DNA of 64,000 nt from Flavobacterium sp. xlx-214 (GCF_013874595.1 NZ_CP059431.1:1302001-1366000), one strand, 5' to 3'. Positions 51,304 to 61,916 are shown, numbered from the stretch's first letter. The notes: generated from the letters alone by a model not told the origin. Numbers and translations: made by a program.

Positions 51304-54300
51304 TTATTCATTAATGTTTGGTCCCAACCATTTGGTAGCTTCTTCAATACTTATATTTCTTCGTTTGGCGTAATCTTCCACCTGGTCGTTTTTGATTTTT
51401 CCTACACCAAAATACTTGCTGTTTTTGTTGCCAAAATAATACCCCGAAACCGATGAAGCGGGCCACATAGCCAAACTTTCGGTAAGCGTAACTCCAATTT
51501 CGTTTGCTACATCCAAAACATTCCAAATGGTGTTTTTTTCTAAATGATCAGGACAAGCCGGATAACCTGGTGCCGGACGAATACCTTCATAAGCTTCTTT
51601 AATTAAGGCTTCGTTGGCAAGGTTTTCTTCTGCAGCATATCCCCAAATTTCTTTACGAACACATTCGTGTAAATATTCTGCAAATGCTTCGGCAAAACGA
51701 TCGCCTAAGGCTTTTACTAAAATAGCATTGTAATCATCTTGTGTGTCTTCGTATTCTTTTGCTTTTTCTTCAACACCAAAACCTGTCGATACACAAAATA
51801 AGCCTACATAATCTTGTAATCCGCTTTCTTTAGGAGCAACAAAATCGGCTAAAGCAATGTTTGGTACTGTTGCGGTTTTTTGTGATTGTTGACGCAAGGT
51901 TAATAAATGATGTTTTTTTTCTGAATCTATCAATTCAATGTCGTCATCATTTACTTGATTCGCAGGAAAAATACCTAAAATACCTTTTGCTGTAAACCAT
52001 TTTTCTGAAATGATTTTTTGTAGCATTTGTTGAGCTTCTTCAAATAAAATGGTTGCTTGTTCGCCTACAATTTCATCTTTTAAAATCTCGGGATATTTAC
52101 CAAACAATTGCCAAGAACGAAAAAAGGGTGTCCAATCTATATAAGGAACTAATGTTGCAAGTTCCACACTAATTTGTTTTTTACCAATAAAATTGGGCTT
52201 TGCAATATTTTCTTCTACCCAATTTATCTTAAACTTGTTTTTACGAGCATCTGCTATCGATAAATAATTTTTATCACGGGCTCTTGTTAAAAAATCGTAT
52301 CGTAATTTATCGTATTCGGCACGAATTTCTTCTTTATAGATTTTGTTTTTATCGGGTTGTAATAAATTGTTAATTACGGTAACTGCACGCGATGCATCGT
52401 TTACGTGTACCACTGCATTGTTGTATTCTGGGGCAATTTTTACCGCTGTATGTGCTCTTGATGTAGTTGCGCCGCCAATCATAATAGGAATTTTACTACC
52501 CACTTTTTCTAACTCTTTGGCTAAATGTACCATTTCATCAAGCGAGGGCGTTATTAAACCACTTAACCCAATAACATCTACCTGCTCTTTAATAGCTGTT
52601 TCGATGATTTTTTCAGGAGGCACCATTACACCTAAATCTATAATTTCAAAATTGTTGCAAGCCAATACTACTGCTACAATGTTTTTGCCAATATCGTGTA
52701 CATCTCCGCGAACGGTTGCCATTAACACTTTTCCTGCTGAATTGCTTTGTGTAGTGCCACTTTTCGCTTTCTCTTCCTCAATAAAAGGAAGTAAATAAGC
52801 TACTGCTTTTTTCATCACTCGAGCCGATTTAACTACTTGGGGTAAAAACATTTTACCTGATCCAAATAAATCACCCACCACATTCATTCCGTTCATTAAG
52901 TGTTGTTCAATGACTTCAATTGGTCGGTTTACTGATAAACGTGCTTCTTCAACATCTTCTGTAATAAATTCTTCTACTCCTTTAACCAACGAGTGTGTTA
53001 ATCGATCTTGAAGCGATGCTGAACGCCACTCTAATACTTTTTTTTCTGTAGTTTTGGTTTCCCCTTTTAAATGTTCGGCAAAATCTAATAAACGTTCTGT
53101 TGCATCATCACGTCTGTTTAAAAGAACATCTTCTACATATATTAATAAATCAGCATCAATTTCATCGTAAATTTCTAATAGTTCAGGATTTACAATTCCC
53201 ATATTCATGCCGTGTTGAATGGCGTGGTATAGAAATGCTGAGTGCATAGCCTCACGAACTTTATCATTACCTCTAAACGAAAACGATACATTGCTTACAC
53301 CACCTGAAACGTTGGCGTATGGAAGATTTTCTCTAATCCATTTTGTTGCCAAAAAAAAGTCAAGTGCATTGTTGTTGTGTTCATCCATACCTGTAGCTAC
53401 AGGGAAAATGTTTGGATCGAAAATAATATCTTGCGGGGCAAATTGAATTTTGTTCACTAAAATATCATACGATCGTTTACAAATATCAATTCTTCGTTGT
53501 AAAGTATCTGCCTGTCCTTCTTCGTCAAAAGCCATCACCACAACCGCAGCTCCGTAACGTTTTATTTTTTTTGCGTGCTCTAAAAACAACGCTTCTCCTT
53601 CTTTTAAACTTATCGAATTTACAATTCCTTTTCCTTGAATGGTTTGCAAGCCTGCTTCAATAATTTCCCACTTTGAACTATCAATCATAATAGGCACACG
53701 CGCAATGTCAGGTTCTGAAGCAATAAGGTTTAAGAAATTAACCATAGCTTCTTTTCCATCTAACATTCCTTCATCCATATTAATATCGATGATTTGTGCG
53801 CCGTTTTCAACTTGAAGTCGAGCTATATCTAAGGCTTCGTCAAACTTTTCTTCTTTAATTAAGCGAAGAAATTTTCGCGAACCTGTAACATTTGTTCGTT
53901 CGCCAATATTGATGAAATTAGATTCTTTGGTAACAAACAACGGCTCTAAACCAGACAGTGTTAACAGCGGTTCAGGAGTTTTGGTTGTACTATTATCGTT
54001 AGTGCGCAAAGCGTTTTGCTGGGTAACGATATCGGCAATTAATTGGATATGATTAGGATTGGTACCACAACAGCCCCCAATAATTTGCACCAAATCTTCT
54101 TTTAAATAATCGGCAATTAATTGTTGCATTTCTTCTGGCGATTGATCGTATTCACCAAACGCATTTGGTAAGCCCGCATTTGGATGCGCCGAAATACTTA
54201 CCGATGTATGCAAAGCCAATTGTTTTAAATAAGGTTTTAATTGTTCTGCACCCAAAGCGCAGTTAAAACCAATACTTAACAACGGAATATGTGAAATTGA

Positions 54301-55011
54301 AATTAAGAAAGCATCAACAGTTTGCCCAGATAATGTTCTTCCAGAAGCGTCGGTAATGGTTCCCGAAACCATAATAGGCACGTCAATTGCTCGCTCTTCT
54401 TTAATTTCTTGTATGGCAAATAAAGCGGCTTTTGCATTTAAGGTATCAAAAATGGTTTCTACCAAAAGTATATCGCAACCACCATCAAGCAACGCTTCAA
54501 CTTGTTGTTTATAAGCAATACGTAAATCTTCAAAAGTAATGGCACGGTAACCAGGGTTGTTAACATCGGGCGACATAGAAGCCGTGCGATTTGTTGGACC
54601 AATGGCTCCTGCAACAAAACGAGGTTTGTTCGGTGTGATTGTTAAAAACTCGTGACAAACAGCACGCGCTATTTTTGCCGATTCGTAGTTTAACTGATAA
54701 ACGTAATCTTCCAAATGATAATCGGCCATACCAACAGTTGTGCTAGAAAAGGTATTGGTTTCAATAATATCTGCACCAGCTTGTAAGTATTTTCTATGAA
54801 CCTCTTTAACAGCCTCAGGTTGTGTAATGGAAAGCAAATCGTTATTTCCTTTTAAAGGATGCGGAAAATTTTTAAACAAATCACCACGAAAATCTTCTTC
54901 AGAAAATTGATATTGCTGAAGCATTGTTCCCATAGCGCCATCAAGCACTAAAGTTTTGTGTTTAATAATTTCGGTGATGTTTTGCGATGTTGCTTTACAA
55001 ACTGTTTCCAT
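51304..55011 (-). CDS. metH: Cobalamin-dependent methionine synthase
   Basis: 1235 residues, full length and unsplit. Homocysteine/zinc domain (about 15-335, ending GGCCGTNP), pterin domain (about 355-640, [12 protein letters not shown]), cobalamin domain (about 670-900, with DVHDIGKN carrying the cobalt-binding histidine), and AdoMet reactivation domain (about 925-1225, [12 protein letters not shown]). It transfers a methyl group from methyl-THF through B12 to homocysteine. Its ATG overlaps the metZ stop by one base. No cobalamin riboswitch is visible upstream. Confidence 0.97.
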   Translation of the reverse strand: METVCKATSQNITEIIKHKTLVLDGAMGTMLQQYQFSEEDFRGDLFKNFPHPLKGNNDLLSITQPEAVKEVHRKYLQAGADIIETNTFSSTTVGMADYHLEDYVYQLNYESAKIARAVCHEFLTITPNKPRFVAGAIGPTNRTASMSPDVNNPGYRAITFEDLRIAYKQQVEALLDGGCDILLVETIFDTLNAKAALFAIQEIKEERAIDVPIMVSGTITDASGRTLSGQTVDAFLISISHIPLLSIGFNCALGAEQLKPYLKQLALHTSVSISAHPNAGLPNAFGEYDQSPEEMQQLIADYLKEDLVQIIGGCCGTNPNHIQLIADIVTQQNALRTNDNSTTKTPEPLLTLSGLEPLFVTKESNFINIGERTNVTGSRKFLRLIKEEKFDEALDIARLQVENGAQIIDINMDEGMLDGKEAMVNFLNLIASEPDIARVPIMIDSSKWEIIEAGLQTIQGKGIVNSISLKEGEALFLEHAKKIKRYGAAVVVMAFDEEGQADTLQRRIDICKRSYDILVNKIQFAPQDIIFDPNIFPVATGMDEHNNNALDFFLATKWIRENLPYANVSGGVSNVSFSFRGNDKVREAMHSAFLYHAIQHGMNMGIVNPELLEIYDEIDADLLIYVEDVLLNRRDDATERLLDFAEHLKGETKTTEKKVLEWRSASLQDRLTHSLVKGVEEFITEDVEEARLSVNRPIEVIEQHLMNGMNVVGDLFGSGKMFLPQVVKSARVMKKAVAYLLPFIEEEKAKSGTTQSNSAGKVLMATVRGDVHDIGKNIVAVVLACNNFEIIDLGVMVPPEKIIETAIKEQVDVIGLSGLITPSLDEMVHLAKELEKVGSKIPIMIGGATTSRAHTAVKIAPEYNNAVVHVNDASRAVTVINNLLQPDKNKIYKEEIRAEYDKLRYDFLTRARDKNYLSIADARKNKFKINWVEENIAKPNFIGKKQISVELATLVPYIDWTPFFRSWQLFGKYPEILKDEIVGEQATILFEEAQQMLQKIISEKWFTAKGILGIFPANQVNDDDIELIDSEKKHHLLTLRQQSQKTATVPNIALADFVAPKESGLQDYVGLFCVSTGFGVEEKAKEYEDTQDDYNAILVKALGDRFAEAFAEYLHECVRKEIWGYAAEENLANEALIKEAYEGIRPAPGYPACPDHLEKNTIWNVLDVANEIGVTLTESLAMWPASSVSGYYFGNKNSKYFGVGKIKNDQVEDYAKRRNISIEEATKWLGPNINE

Positions 55012-56168
55012 TATAAAAAGGCTTGATTTAATTCTGAAATAATATCTTCTATATGTTCCAATCCAACGGAAATTCTAATTAATCCTTCGGTTAAATTGGC
55101 TTCTTTTAATTCTTCGGCGTTTAATTTGCTGTGTGTTGATGTTGCAGGATGCGTTACTATAGTTCTTGTATCTCCTAAATTTGCCGAAATTGAGAATAGT
55201 TGAATGCTATCAATGAATTTTCGTCCTGCTTCTTTTCCGCCTTTCAACTCAAAAGCGATGATGTTTCCGCCTAATTTCATTTGCTTTCTAGCAATTTCGT
55301 ATTGTGGATGTGATTTTAAAAATGGATATTTTACATTTGAAACTGCAGGGTGACTTTCTAAAAACTGAGCTACCTTTAAGGCGTTTTCGCTGTGTTTTTC
55401 TACACGAAGCGCTAAGGTTTCAAGGCTTTTAGAGAATATCCATGCATTAAAAGGTGGTAAAGAAGGACCTGTATTTCGAGAAAATAAATAAATTTCTCGT
55501 ATTAAATCTTTGTTTCCAACAGTTACACCTCCTAAAACTCGACCTTGACCATCAATTAACTTTGTTGCTGAGTGAATTACCAGATGAGCACCATAATCAA
55601 TAGGATTTTGTATATAAGGTGTAGCAAATGTATTGTCTACAATTAATAATAAATTATGTTTTTTTGCTAAGGCACCTAAAAATGCTAAATCAATGATTTC
55701 AACGCCTGGGTTTGTAGGTGTTTCTACAAATAATATTTTGGTGCTGGGTTTTATTTTCGCTTCAATGGTTTCGGGTTCAGAAATATTAAAGTAGGTGGTT
55801 TCAATGTTCCATTTAGGTAAATATTTTGTGAACAACGTATGTGTAGAACCAAAAACGCTGCTTGCAGATACAATATGATCGCCACTCGCTAAAAAAGTAA
55901 CCAAAGTGTTATAAACGGCAGCCATACCCGTAGCAAAAGCAACACCGTCTTCGGCATTTTCTAACAAAGCTATCTTTTGAATAAATTCAGAAACATTGGG
56001 GTTGCTAAAACGCGAATAAATGTTTTTCTCTTTTTCTTCGGCAAATGAGGCACGCATATCTTCGGCATCATCAAAAACAAAGCTTGATGTTAAGAATAGG
56101 GGAGCGCTGTGCTCTGAATACTGCGTGCGATCTATTTGGTTTCGTATGGCTAAGGTTTCTTTTCTCAT
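55011..56168 (-). CDS. metZ: O-acyl-homoserine sulfhydrylase / trans-sulfuration enzyme (MetZ-like)
   Basis: 385 residues of the Cys/Met-metabolism PLP family. The PLP lysine is in [30 protein letters not shown] and [12 protein letters not shown] are also typical. The short length and sequence fit MetZ-type sulfhydrylases (or cystathionine beta/gamma enzymes; specificity is not certain). With metY it gives the operon two PLP enzymes for adding sulfur to activated homoserine. Gap of 3 bases after thrA and overlap with metH. Confidence 0.88.
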   Translation of the reverse strand: MRKETLAIRNQIDRTQYSEHSAPLFLTSSFVFDDAEDMRASFAEEKEKNIYSRFSNPNVSEFIQKIALLENAEDGVAFATGMAAVYNTLVTFLASGDHIVSASSVFGSTHTLFTKYLPKWNIETTYFNISEPETIEAKIKPSTKILFVETPTNPGVEIIDLAFLGALAKKHNLLLIVDNTFATPYIQNPIDYGAHLVIHSATKLIDGQGRVLGGVTVGNKDLIREIYLFSRNTGPSLPPFNAWIFSKSLETLALRVEKHSENALKVAQFLESHPAVSNVKYPFLKSHPQYEIARKQMKLGGNIIAFELKGGKEAGRKFIDSIQLFSISANLGDTRTIVTHPATSTHSKLNAEELKEANLTEGLIRISVGLEHIEDIISELNQAFL

Positions 56169-56171
56169 GAT

Positions 56172-58574
56172 TTATTTTTTTTCTGCTAAACGTAAAATAT
56201 CGCCAAAAACGCCACGAGCGGTAACTTGAGCTCCGGCTCCGGCTCCTTGAATTACAATAGGATTGTTTCCGTAAGATTCTGTATATATTTCAAAAATAGA
56301 ATCGGATCCTGATAACTGACCTAAAGAAGAATTGGCTGAAACCGCAATTAATTTGGTTTCTAAAACGCCTTTGTTTTGTTGTAAATCGCCCGATAATTCT
56401 CCTATGTAACGTAAAACTTCGTTTGGTTTTAAGTTTTGTTTGATTTCCTGATAATAAGCATCTAAGCCTTCTAATTGATTTAGAAATTCGGGAACTGATA
56501 GCGATTGAAATGCTTCTGGAATTAAATTTTGAATTTTAATTTCATCAAATTCGTTTTCTAATTCTAATTCGCGGGCTAAAATCAATAGTTTTCTGCCTAC
56601 ATCTTGCCCCGATAAATCTTCGCGAGGATCAGGCTCTGTAAATCCTTTTGAAATGGTTTCTTTTAAAACTTCTGAAAACGGACGGTCTTCCACCGAAAAA
56701 TGATTGAACAAGTAGCTTAACGTTCCTGAAAAAACACCTTTTATTTTGGTAATGTTTTCGCCTGATAAATGTAATAATTTAATGGTGTCTATTAATGGTA
56801 AACCTGCACCAACATTGGTTTCGTATAAATATTCTTTTTGGTTTTTCGCTAATGTTTGACGGATGTTTTTGTAAAAATCAAACGATAAAGTGTTGGCAAT
56901 TTTATTTGATGAAACCACATCAAAACCATTTTCTATAAACTCAATATAACGGTTAGGAAGCGATGTTGCCGCTGTATTATCAATTAAAATTAAGTTTTCT
57001 AAGTGATTGTCTTTAGCAAAATTAATGATTGATGTTAAGCCGTTAGGGTTTTGTTGTGTAGCAACAACTTTCCATTCTTCACCAAATCCATCTGCATTAA
57101 AATAAACTGATGTTGAATTGGCAATGGCAAAAATGTTTAAATCGATGTTTTTGCGTTTGGCAATCTGTTTTTTTGAGTTTACAATTTGATTAATCAAAAC
57201 ACTACCAACCGTACCAAAACCAACAATGGCAATGTTTACTTTTTTGTTTACACCAAAAATTTGACCGTGAATTACGTTTAAAGCACGTTTGGTTTCACTT
57301 TTTTTAACAACAATACTCACGTTTTTACCTGTAACCGTGTTGTTGAACAAAATAGGAACAATGTTGTTTTGAATAAGCGCATTGTACGGTTTGTGAAACG
57401 AGCTTAAATCTTGACCAATTATTGAAATAACCGCAATGTCATCATTAACAGAAATTCTATTTACATCTTTGGTGTAAAAATCGTTTTCAAACTCTTGTTC
57501 TAAAGCAATTACAGCCTGTGTTGCTTTGTTTTTATCAACAATAAATCCTAAACCACGCTCTGATGAGCCTTGTGAAATAACGCTTACACTGATGTTTTTT
57601 TCTGATAACGCATTAAAAACTCGTGCATCAACCCCCACTTTTCCTAATAAACCACGACCTTCAAAGTTGATTAAAGCTACTTCTGATAAAACGGATAATG
57701 ATTTAATACCTTCTTGTGTAGGTACTGCAGATATTAAAGTACCTGCATCATTTGGTTTAAAAGTATTTAAAATACGCAAAGGAATGTTTTGCTCTAAAAG
57801 CGGAATAATGGTTTTTGCGTGTAAAATAGATGCACCAAAGTTGGCTAATTCGTTAGCTTCATTAAAATGCAACGCATCAATTTTTTTAGCATTTTTTACC
57901 CATTCCGGATTTGCTGTAAAAATACCATCAACGTGGGTGTAATTTTGCAATTCTTCGGCATTTAAATAACTAGCCAATAATGATGCAGAATAATTACTGC
58001 CGTTTCTGCCCAAAGTGGTAGTTTCGTTGTTGTTTGTTGCGCCAATAAAACCGGTTACTATATGCGTTACGTTGTTATTAAATTGACTAAAATGTTGCTG
58101 GGTTTTTGCTTTTGATAAAGCTTCAATTGGTTGTGCATTGCCAAAATTAGCATCGGTTACAATTATAGTACGACTGTCTGTAAAGTTGGCGTTGATGTTT
58201 TCTTCTTTTAAGCGATGCGTTAGTACTTTAGCTGAAATAATTTCACCTTGTGCCAATACATTATCTTTAATTTTTAAACTGTAATCGCCCAATAAATTTA
58301 CACCTTCTAATATCTTTTGAAGCAATTGAAACTCTTCGTTTAAATCGGTTGTTTGGTGTTGAGGTTCTTGCTTGAATTTTTGAAAAAGAGGTATATATTC
58401 TGCACTGTTTTTTGCTGTTTCTAAAATGTTTTCTAAAACATCAGTTGTATTGCCAATTGCCGAAACTACAACCGTAAGTTGTTCTTTTGCTGCTTTATTT
58501 TTTATGATATCAACCACTTGATGAAATGCCCCATCAAACGCTAATGATTTTCCTCCAAATTTTACTATTTTCAT
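56172..58574 (-). CDS. thrA: Bifunctional aspartate kinase / homoserine dehydrogenase
   Basis: 800 residues. Aspartate kinase (about 1-280: VKFGGKSLA, TLGRNGSNYSASLLA, HVDGIFTANP, GASILHAKTI), two ACT domains (about 295-440), then homoserine dehydrogenase (about 455-800: IVGFGTVGSVLINQI, SNKIANTLSF, GAGLPLIDTIK, GFTEPDPREDLSGQDVGRKLLILARE). It does the first and third steps from aspartate to homoserine. The KFGGTS motif reads KFGGKS here. In this operon it is placed under methionine control. 10-base gap after metX. Confidence 0.94.
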   Translation of the reverse strand: MKIVKFGGKSLAFDGAFHQVVDIIKNKAAKEQLTVVVSAIGNTTDVLENILETAKNSAEYIPLFQKFKQEPQHQTTDLNEEFQLLQKILEGVNLLGDYSLKIKDNVLAQGEIISAKVLTHRLKEENINANFTDSRTIIVTDANFGNAQPIEALSKAKTQQHFSQFNNNVTHIVTGFIGATNNNETTTLGRNGSNYSASLLASYLNAEELQNYTHVDGIFTANPEWVKNAKKIDALHFNEANELANFGASILHAKTIIPLLEQNIPLRILNTFKPNDAGTLISAVPTQEGIKSLSVLSEVALINFEGRGLLGKVGVDARVFNALSEKNISVSVISQGSSERGLGFIVDKNKATQAVIALEQEFENDFYTKDVNRISVNDDIAVISIIGQDLSSFHKPYNALIQNNIVPILFNNTVTGKNVSIVVKKSETKRALNVIHGQIFGVNKKVNIAIVGFGTVGSVLINQIVNSKKQIAKRKNIDLNIFAIANSTSVYFNADGFGEEWKVVATQQNPNGLTSIINFAKDNHLENLILIDNTAATSLPNRYIEFIENGFDVVSSNKIANTLSFDFYKNIRQTLAKNQKEYLYETNVGAGLPLIDTIKLLHLSGENITKIKGVFSGTLSYLFNHFSVEDRPFSEVLKETISKGFTEPDPREDLSGQDVGRKLLILARELELENEFDEIKIQNLIPEAFQSLSVPEFLNQLEGLDAYYQEIKQNLKPNEVLRYIGELSGDLQQNKGVLETKLIAVSANSSLGQLSGSDSIFEIYTESYGNNPIVIQGAGAGAQVTARGVFGDILRLAEKK

Positions 58575-58584
58575 TTTAATTTTT

Positions 58585-59547
58585 TTAAAAATAAGGTTGT
58601 AATAAATTATGTAATTGCTTGTATTCTATTAAAAAAGCATCGTGCCCGTGAATAGATTCTATTTTATTGTAGTACACTTTTGAATACTTTTTTTTGATGA
58701 AAAGAAAGGTGTTTAACTGTTCTTTTTCGGTAAACATATAATCGCTATCAACTGATATGATGTGGATTTTTGTTGTTGTTTTGTCTAAAAAATCATTAAA
58801 ATCATCTTCGGTTATATTTTCGCCAATGGTTTTTAAAAGATGATTCATCAATTTATACGAATCAAGTTTAAACCGATCTTTTAAAGTTTTTCCATGATAT
58901 TTTAACCAGCTTTCTATTTGATAAGATTGATTTGATTCATCGCGCTTATTTTGAAATTTTTCCTGAATAGATTCTGGTGTTCGGTACAACAACATGGCGT
59001 GCATTCGCGCATCTTCTATAGGTTTTGATGAATGATTTAAAATAGAATTCTGAACCAAAACATTACCTATTAACCAATCCGAAGCTTTATAACTACAAGC
59101 AATTGGCAACAGTATTTCAATACTTGTAGGTTTTAAAAAAGCCATTTCCCAAGCAATTGCTCCGCCTAAACTTCCACCAATTATTGCATACAGCTTAGTG
59201 ATGTTTAGTTTTTCTAAGGCTTTCCAAAACAATTGTGCGATAATTTTGGTACTAAAATACTGATAGTTTGTAATTAGATTTTCGATGTTATTGTCGTAAC
59301 CATTTCCAGGGATATTAAAAGCTAGAATGGTAAAATGTTCTGTGTTAATGGTTAAATTTTTTCCAATCAGTTGATTCCACCAACCCGAAGTTCCAGCAAC
59401 CAAACTATTTCCAGTAAGTGCATGATTCACTAGTACAATAGGAGCAGTACCTAATGGTTTTCCAAATAGTTGATACGTGAGATTAAAGTCTTTTGAAGAA
59501 TTAAAACCTATTTCGGATGGTGAAATTACAATTGATTGCAAACACAT
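58585..59547 (-). CDS. metX: Homoserine O-acetyltransferase-like alpha/beta hydrolase
   Basis: 320 residues, shorter than typical MetX (about 350-380). The oxyanion-hole segment NHALTGNSLVAGTSGWWNQLIG, nucleophile elbow GGSLGG, Asp in VDSDYMF and His in HGHDAFL form the expected catalytic triad. It activates homoserine with acetyl-CoA for the MetY/MetZ sulfhydrylases. Two-base gap after metY, so cotranscribed. Confidence 0.9.
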   Translation of the reverse strand: MCLQSIVISPSEIGFNSSKDFNLTYQLFGKPLGTAPIVLVNHALTGNSLVAGTSGWWNQLIGKNLTINTEHFTILAFNIPGNGYDNNIENLITNYQYFSTKIIAQLFWKALEKLNITKLYAIIGGSLGGAIAWEMAFLKPTSIEILLPIACSYKASDWLIGNVLVQNSILNHSSKPIEDARMHAMLLYRTPESIQEKFQNKRDESNQSYQIESWLKYHGKTLKDRFKLDSYKLMNHLLKTIGENITEDDFNDFLDKTTTKIHIISVDSDYMFTEKEQLNTFLFIKKKYSKVYYNKIESIHGHDAFLIEYKQLHNLLQPYF

Positions 59548-59549
59548 AA

Positions 59550-60842
59550 TTATATACTGATATTGGCTGTTAATTTTGAAAAGGCAACTTTTAGATCGTT
59601 TTGTAAATCTGAAATATCTTCTAAACCTACCGAAACTCGAATTAAATCTGGAGTAACACCTGTTGCAATTTGTTCGGTTTCTGATAATTGTTGGTGTGTT
59701 GTTGAAGCAGGGTGAATAATTAAGGATTTAGTATCGCCAATATTCGCTAATAATGAAAAAAGTTTCGAATTGTTTACAACTGTTTTTGCAGCTTCAAATC
59801 CTCCTTTTAAACCGAAAGTCAATAATCCGTTTTGCCCCTTAGAAAGATACTTTTGTCCTTTTTCATAATCTTTATGATCTGTTAATCCTGGGTAGTTTAC
59901 CCAAGCAACTTCTTCTTGATTTTGTAGCCATTTTGCCAACAACAATGCGTTACTGCTGTGTTTTTGAATGCGGATGTCTAAAGTTTCTAAACCTTGAATG
60001 GTTTGAAAAGCATTAAAAGGACTTAAAGCAGCACCCAAATCACGTAAACCTTCTATTCTTATTTTTGCAATAAAAGCAGCGTTTCCTAATGCTTCGTGAT
60101 AAATTAATCCGTGATATCCTGGCGAAGGTTCTGTAAATTCTGGGAATTTTCCACTGCTCCAATCAAAATTTCCACCATCAATAATTGCTCCGCCTAAAGA
60201 TGTTCCGTTTCCTGTGATATACTTTGTTAACGAGTGAATCACGATATTGGCTCCGTACGCAATCGGGTTCAATAAATATGGCGTTGCTACTGTATTATCT
60301 ACAATAAAAGGGATGTGATATTTTTTCGAAATTGCAGCAATTCCTTCAATATCTAAAACATTTAATTTTGGATTTCCTAGACTTTCTCCAAAAATAACAC
60401 GCGTGTTTTCTTGAATGGCGTTTTCAAAATTTGTTACATCATCAGGGTCAACGAAAGTGGTTGTAATTCCAAAACGCGGTAAAGTAACATGCAGTAAATT
60501 GTAAGTTCCGCCATATAAGCTGCTTGAAGCTACAATGTGATCTCCGCTTTTTAATAACGTAAGCAAAGTAGTAACAATGGCAGAAGTTCCAGATGAAGTT
60601 ACCACTGCACCAATTCCGCCTTCTATTGCAGCTAAACGTTCTTCTAAAATTTGATTGGTTGGGTTGTTTAATCGAGTGTATATATATCCTGGTTTGGTTA
60701 AGTTAAATTTTGCAGCAGCATCATCTGCGTCTTCAAAAACATAAGAAGTTGTCTGGTAAATTGGAACAGCACGTGTTCCTAAAGTTTCTTTAACATTGTG
60801 ACCTGCATGTAAAGCTTGGGTCGAAAATTTTGTTGTGCTCAT
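59550..60842 (-). CDS. metY: O-acetylhomoserine aminocarboxypropyltransferase (MetY)
   Basis: 430 residues, the MetY size. N-terminal FSTQALHAGHNVKETLGTRAVPIYQTTSYVFED and PLP lysine in VIHSLTKYITGNGTSLGG are diagnostic. It condenses O-acetylhomoserine with sulfide to homocysteine. First structural gene of the operon; its ATG is 25 bases after the attenuator terminator. Confidence 0.95.
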   Translation of the reverse strand: MSTTKFSTQALHAGHNVKETLGTRAVPIYQTTSYVFEDADDAAAKFNLTKPGYIYTRLNNPTNQILEERLAAIEGGIGAVVTSSGTSAIVTTLLTLLKSGDHIVASSSLYGGTYNLLHVTLPRFGITTTFVDPDDVTNFENAIQENTRVIFGESLGNPKLNVLDIEGIAAISKKYHIPFIVDNTVATPYLLNPIAYGANIVIHSLTKYITGNGTSLGGAIIDGGNFDWSSGKFPEFTEPSPGYHGLIYHEALGNAAFIAKIRIEGLRDLGAALSPFNAFQTIQGLETLDIRIQKHSSNALLLAKWLQNQEEVAWVNYPGLTDHKDYEKGQKYLSKGQNGLLTFGLKGGFEAAKTVVNNSKLFSLLANIGDTKSLIIHPASTTHQQLSETEQIATGVTPDLIRVSVGLEDISDLQNDLKVAFSKLTANISI

Positions 60843-60866
60843 AATTTGTATTACTAATTGGTTGGC

Positions 60867-60899
60867 AAAAAAAAATCCTTCAGGCTATACCTAAAGGAT
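60867..60899 (-). terminator. Attenuator terminator of the methionine operon
   Basis: Minus strand: ATCCTTTAGG, loop TATAG, CCTGAAGGAT (10 pairs, one G-T), then T9. Located between the leader peptide and metY. Its loop and ascending side (CTATACCT on the plus strand, 60885-60892) are complementary to an upstream antiterminator strand. Confidence 0.85.
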
Positions 60900-60925
60900 C
60901 AATCATATTTAATTTTAAGGTATAG
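60885..60925 (-). promoter_or_regulatory. Antiterminator of the methionine operon leader
   Basis: AGGTATAG (plus 60918-60925) is the exact complement of CTATACCT (60885-60892). Pairing them dismantles the terminator stem. The upstream strand starts one base past the leader-peptide stop codon (60927-60929), so a ribosome stopped at the Met codons leaves it free whereas one that reaches the stop covers it. Confidence 0.7.
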
Positions 60926-60926
60926 G

Positions 60927-60989
60927 CTATCGCGATGCTTTACGCATCATCATATCCATTACCATTTGATTTTTAACAATATTGTTCAT
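60927..60989 (-). CDS. Methionine-rich leader peptide of the met operon
   Basis: A 20-codon ORF, MNNIVKNQMVMDMMMRKASR, with six methionines including three in a row. It lies 24 bases after a consensus promoter box and directly before an antiterminator/terminator pair, and it precedes six methionine-pathway genes. A hairpin (GATGC/GCATC, 60934-60948) overlaps the Met codons and could pause polymerase. All these features match leader peptides of classical attenuation. The peptide itself needs no function beyond being translated. Confidence 0.85.
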   Translation of the reverse strand: MNNIVKNQMVMDMMMRKASR

Positions 60990-61012
60990 TACTTTTTGAT
61001 CTTATTTGATGA

Positions 61013-61042
61013 CAAATGTATAAAATGATTTTCTAAAAACAA
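61013..61042 (-). promoter_or_regulatory. Promoter of the methionine operon
   Basis: Minus strand: TTG at 61042-61040, a 19-base spacer, TACATTTG at 61020-61013. Expected transcription start is about 61005, giving a leader of some 165 bases. The rest of 61043-61130 is AT-rich with nothing evident. Confidence 0.7.
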
Positions 61043-61130
61043 TAAAATTTAAAGAAAAATATTCTACTTGAAGATTCATTTTGATAGTTTTAATAGAATA
61101 ATTTTCTATAAAAATACTATTTGTAGAATA

Positions 61131-61158
61131 AAAAAAAGTCTATCAAGAAGATAGACTT
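61131..61158 (-). terminator. Terminator of the rpsP-rimM-trmN6 side
   Basis: Hairpin AAGTCTATC/GATAGACTT with a 5-base loop and T7 on the minus strand, 42 bases after the trmN6 stop. Confidence 0.82.
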
Positions 61159-61200
61159 AAAATATTTTTAACTTTTTGAAAAGATATAGAAATAAAAAAA

Positions 61201-61914
61201 TTACATTTTTAAATAAAAATCTTTTGTGAGATTGATGTAATTTTCGGTGTATTGATGTCGATCTGTTTCAATAATTAATTCATCAATGATAGGATTTTGT
61301 TCCAAACGCGAAAAAGCAAGTAAACTTCTTTTGATTTCTGTTTCTGGATTTCCTTTTACACGCGTAATTTTTAACGGAAACAATCCTATTGATGCTGCTA
61401 ATTCTTTAAAATTTTCTTCTTCTTTATAAGGAATGATAACTGCTAAAACTCCGTTTTCGGATAATAAGGCTTGAGCCGATTCTATCAATTCATCAAAAGG
61501 CAATGCATCTTGAAAACGTGCTTGATCTCTTTTTTCATCTCCAGACGAATAATTTTCTGAGTAAAAGGGTGGATTTGAAACTATTAAATCGTATTCTTCT
61601 TCCTCTTCAAAAAGTTCTTCAGTAAATTCATCTATTGATGCATGATAACAAAACAAGCGATCATTCCAATTGCTCCTTTCAAAATTTTCAACACATTGTT
61701 CATACGCATCTTCATCAATTTCTACCGAATCAATTTGTTCCGCATGGCTTCTTTGTGCCAACATTAATGCTATAAGCCCAGTGCCCGCACCAATATCTAA
61801 AATGTTGTAAGGATTATGAAAAATAGGAGCCCAAGCGCCTAATAAAACACCATCGGTGCCTACTTTCATGGCGCATTTGTCTTGTTCTATGGTAAATTGT
61901 TTAAATGAAAACAT
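61201..61914 (-). CDS. trmN6: tRNA1(Val) adenine-37 N6-methyltransferase
   Basis: 237 residues. Starts FKQFTIEQDKCAMKVGTDGVLLGAW, AdoMet motif ILDIGAGTGLIALMLAQR, and catalytic NPPF in DLIVSNPPFYSENYSSG, all typical of YfiC/TrmN6. It methylates A37 of tRNA-Val. Two-base gap after the unknown secreted protein gene. Confidence 0.93.
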   Translation of the reverse strand: MFSFKQFTIEQDKCAMKVGTDGVLLGAWAPIFHNPYNILDIGAGTGLIALMLAQRSHAEQIDSVEIDEDAYEQCVENFERSNWNDRLFCYHASIDEFTEELFEEEEEYDLIVSNPPFYSENYSSGDEKRDQARFQDALPFDELIESAQALLSENGVLAVIIPYKEEENFKELAASIGLFPLKITRVKGNPETEIKRSLLAFSRLEQNPIIDELIIETDRHQYTENYINLTKDFYLKM

Positions 61915-61916
61915 TC

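Noticed and set aside
60843-61012. SAM or cobalamin riboswitch in front of the methionine operon
   Set aside because: The bases are fully accounted for by a Met-rich ORF, a pause hairpin and an antiterminator/terminator pair; I could not fit a SAM-I, SAM-II or B12-box core.
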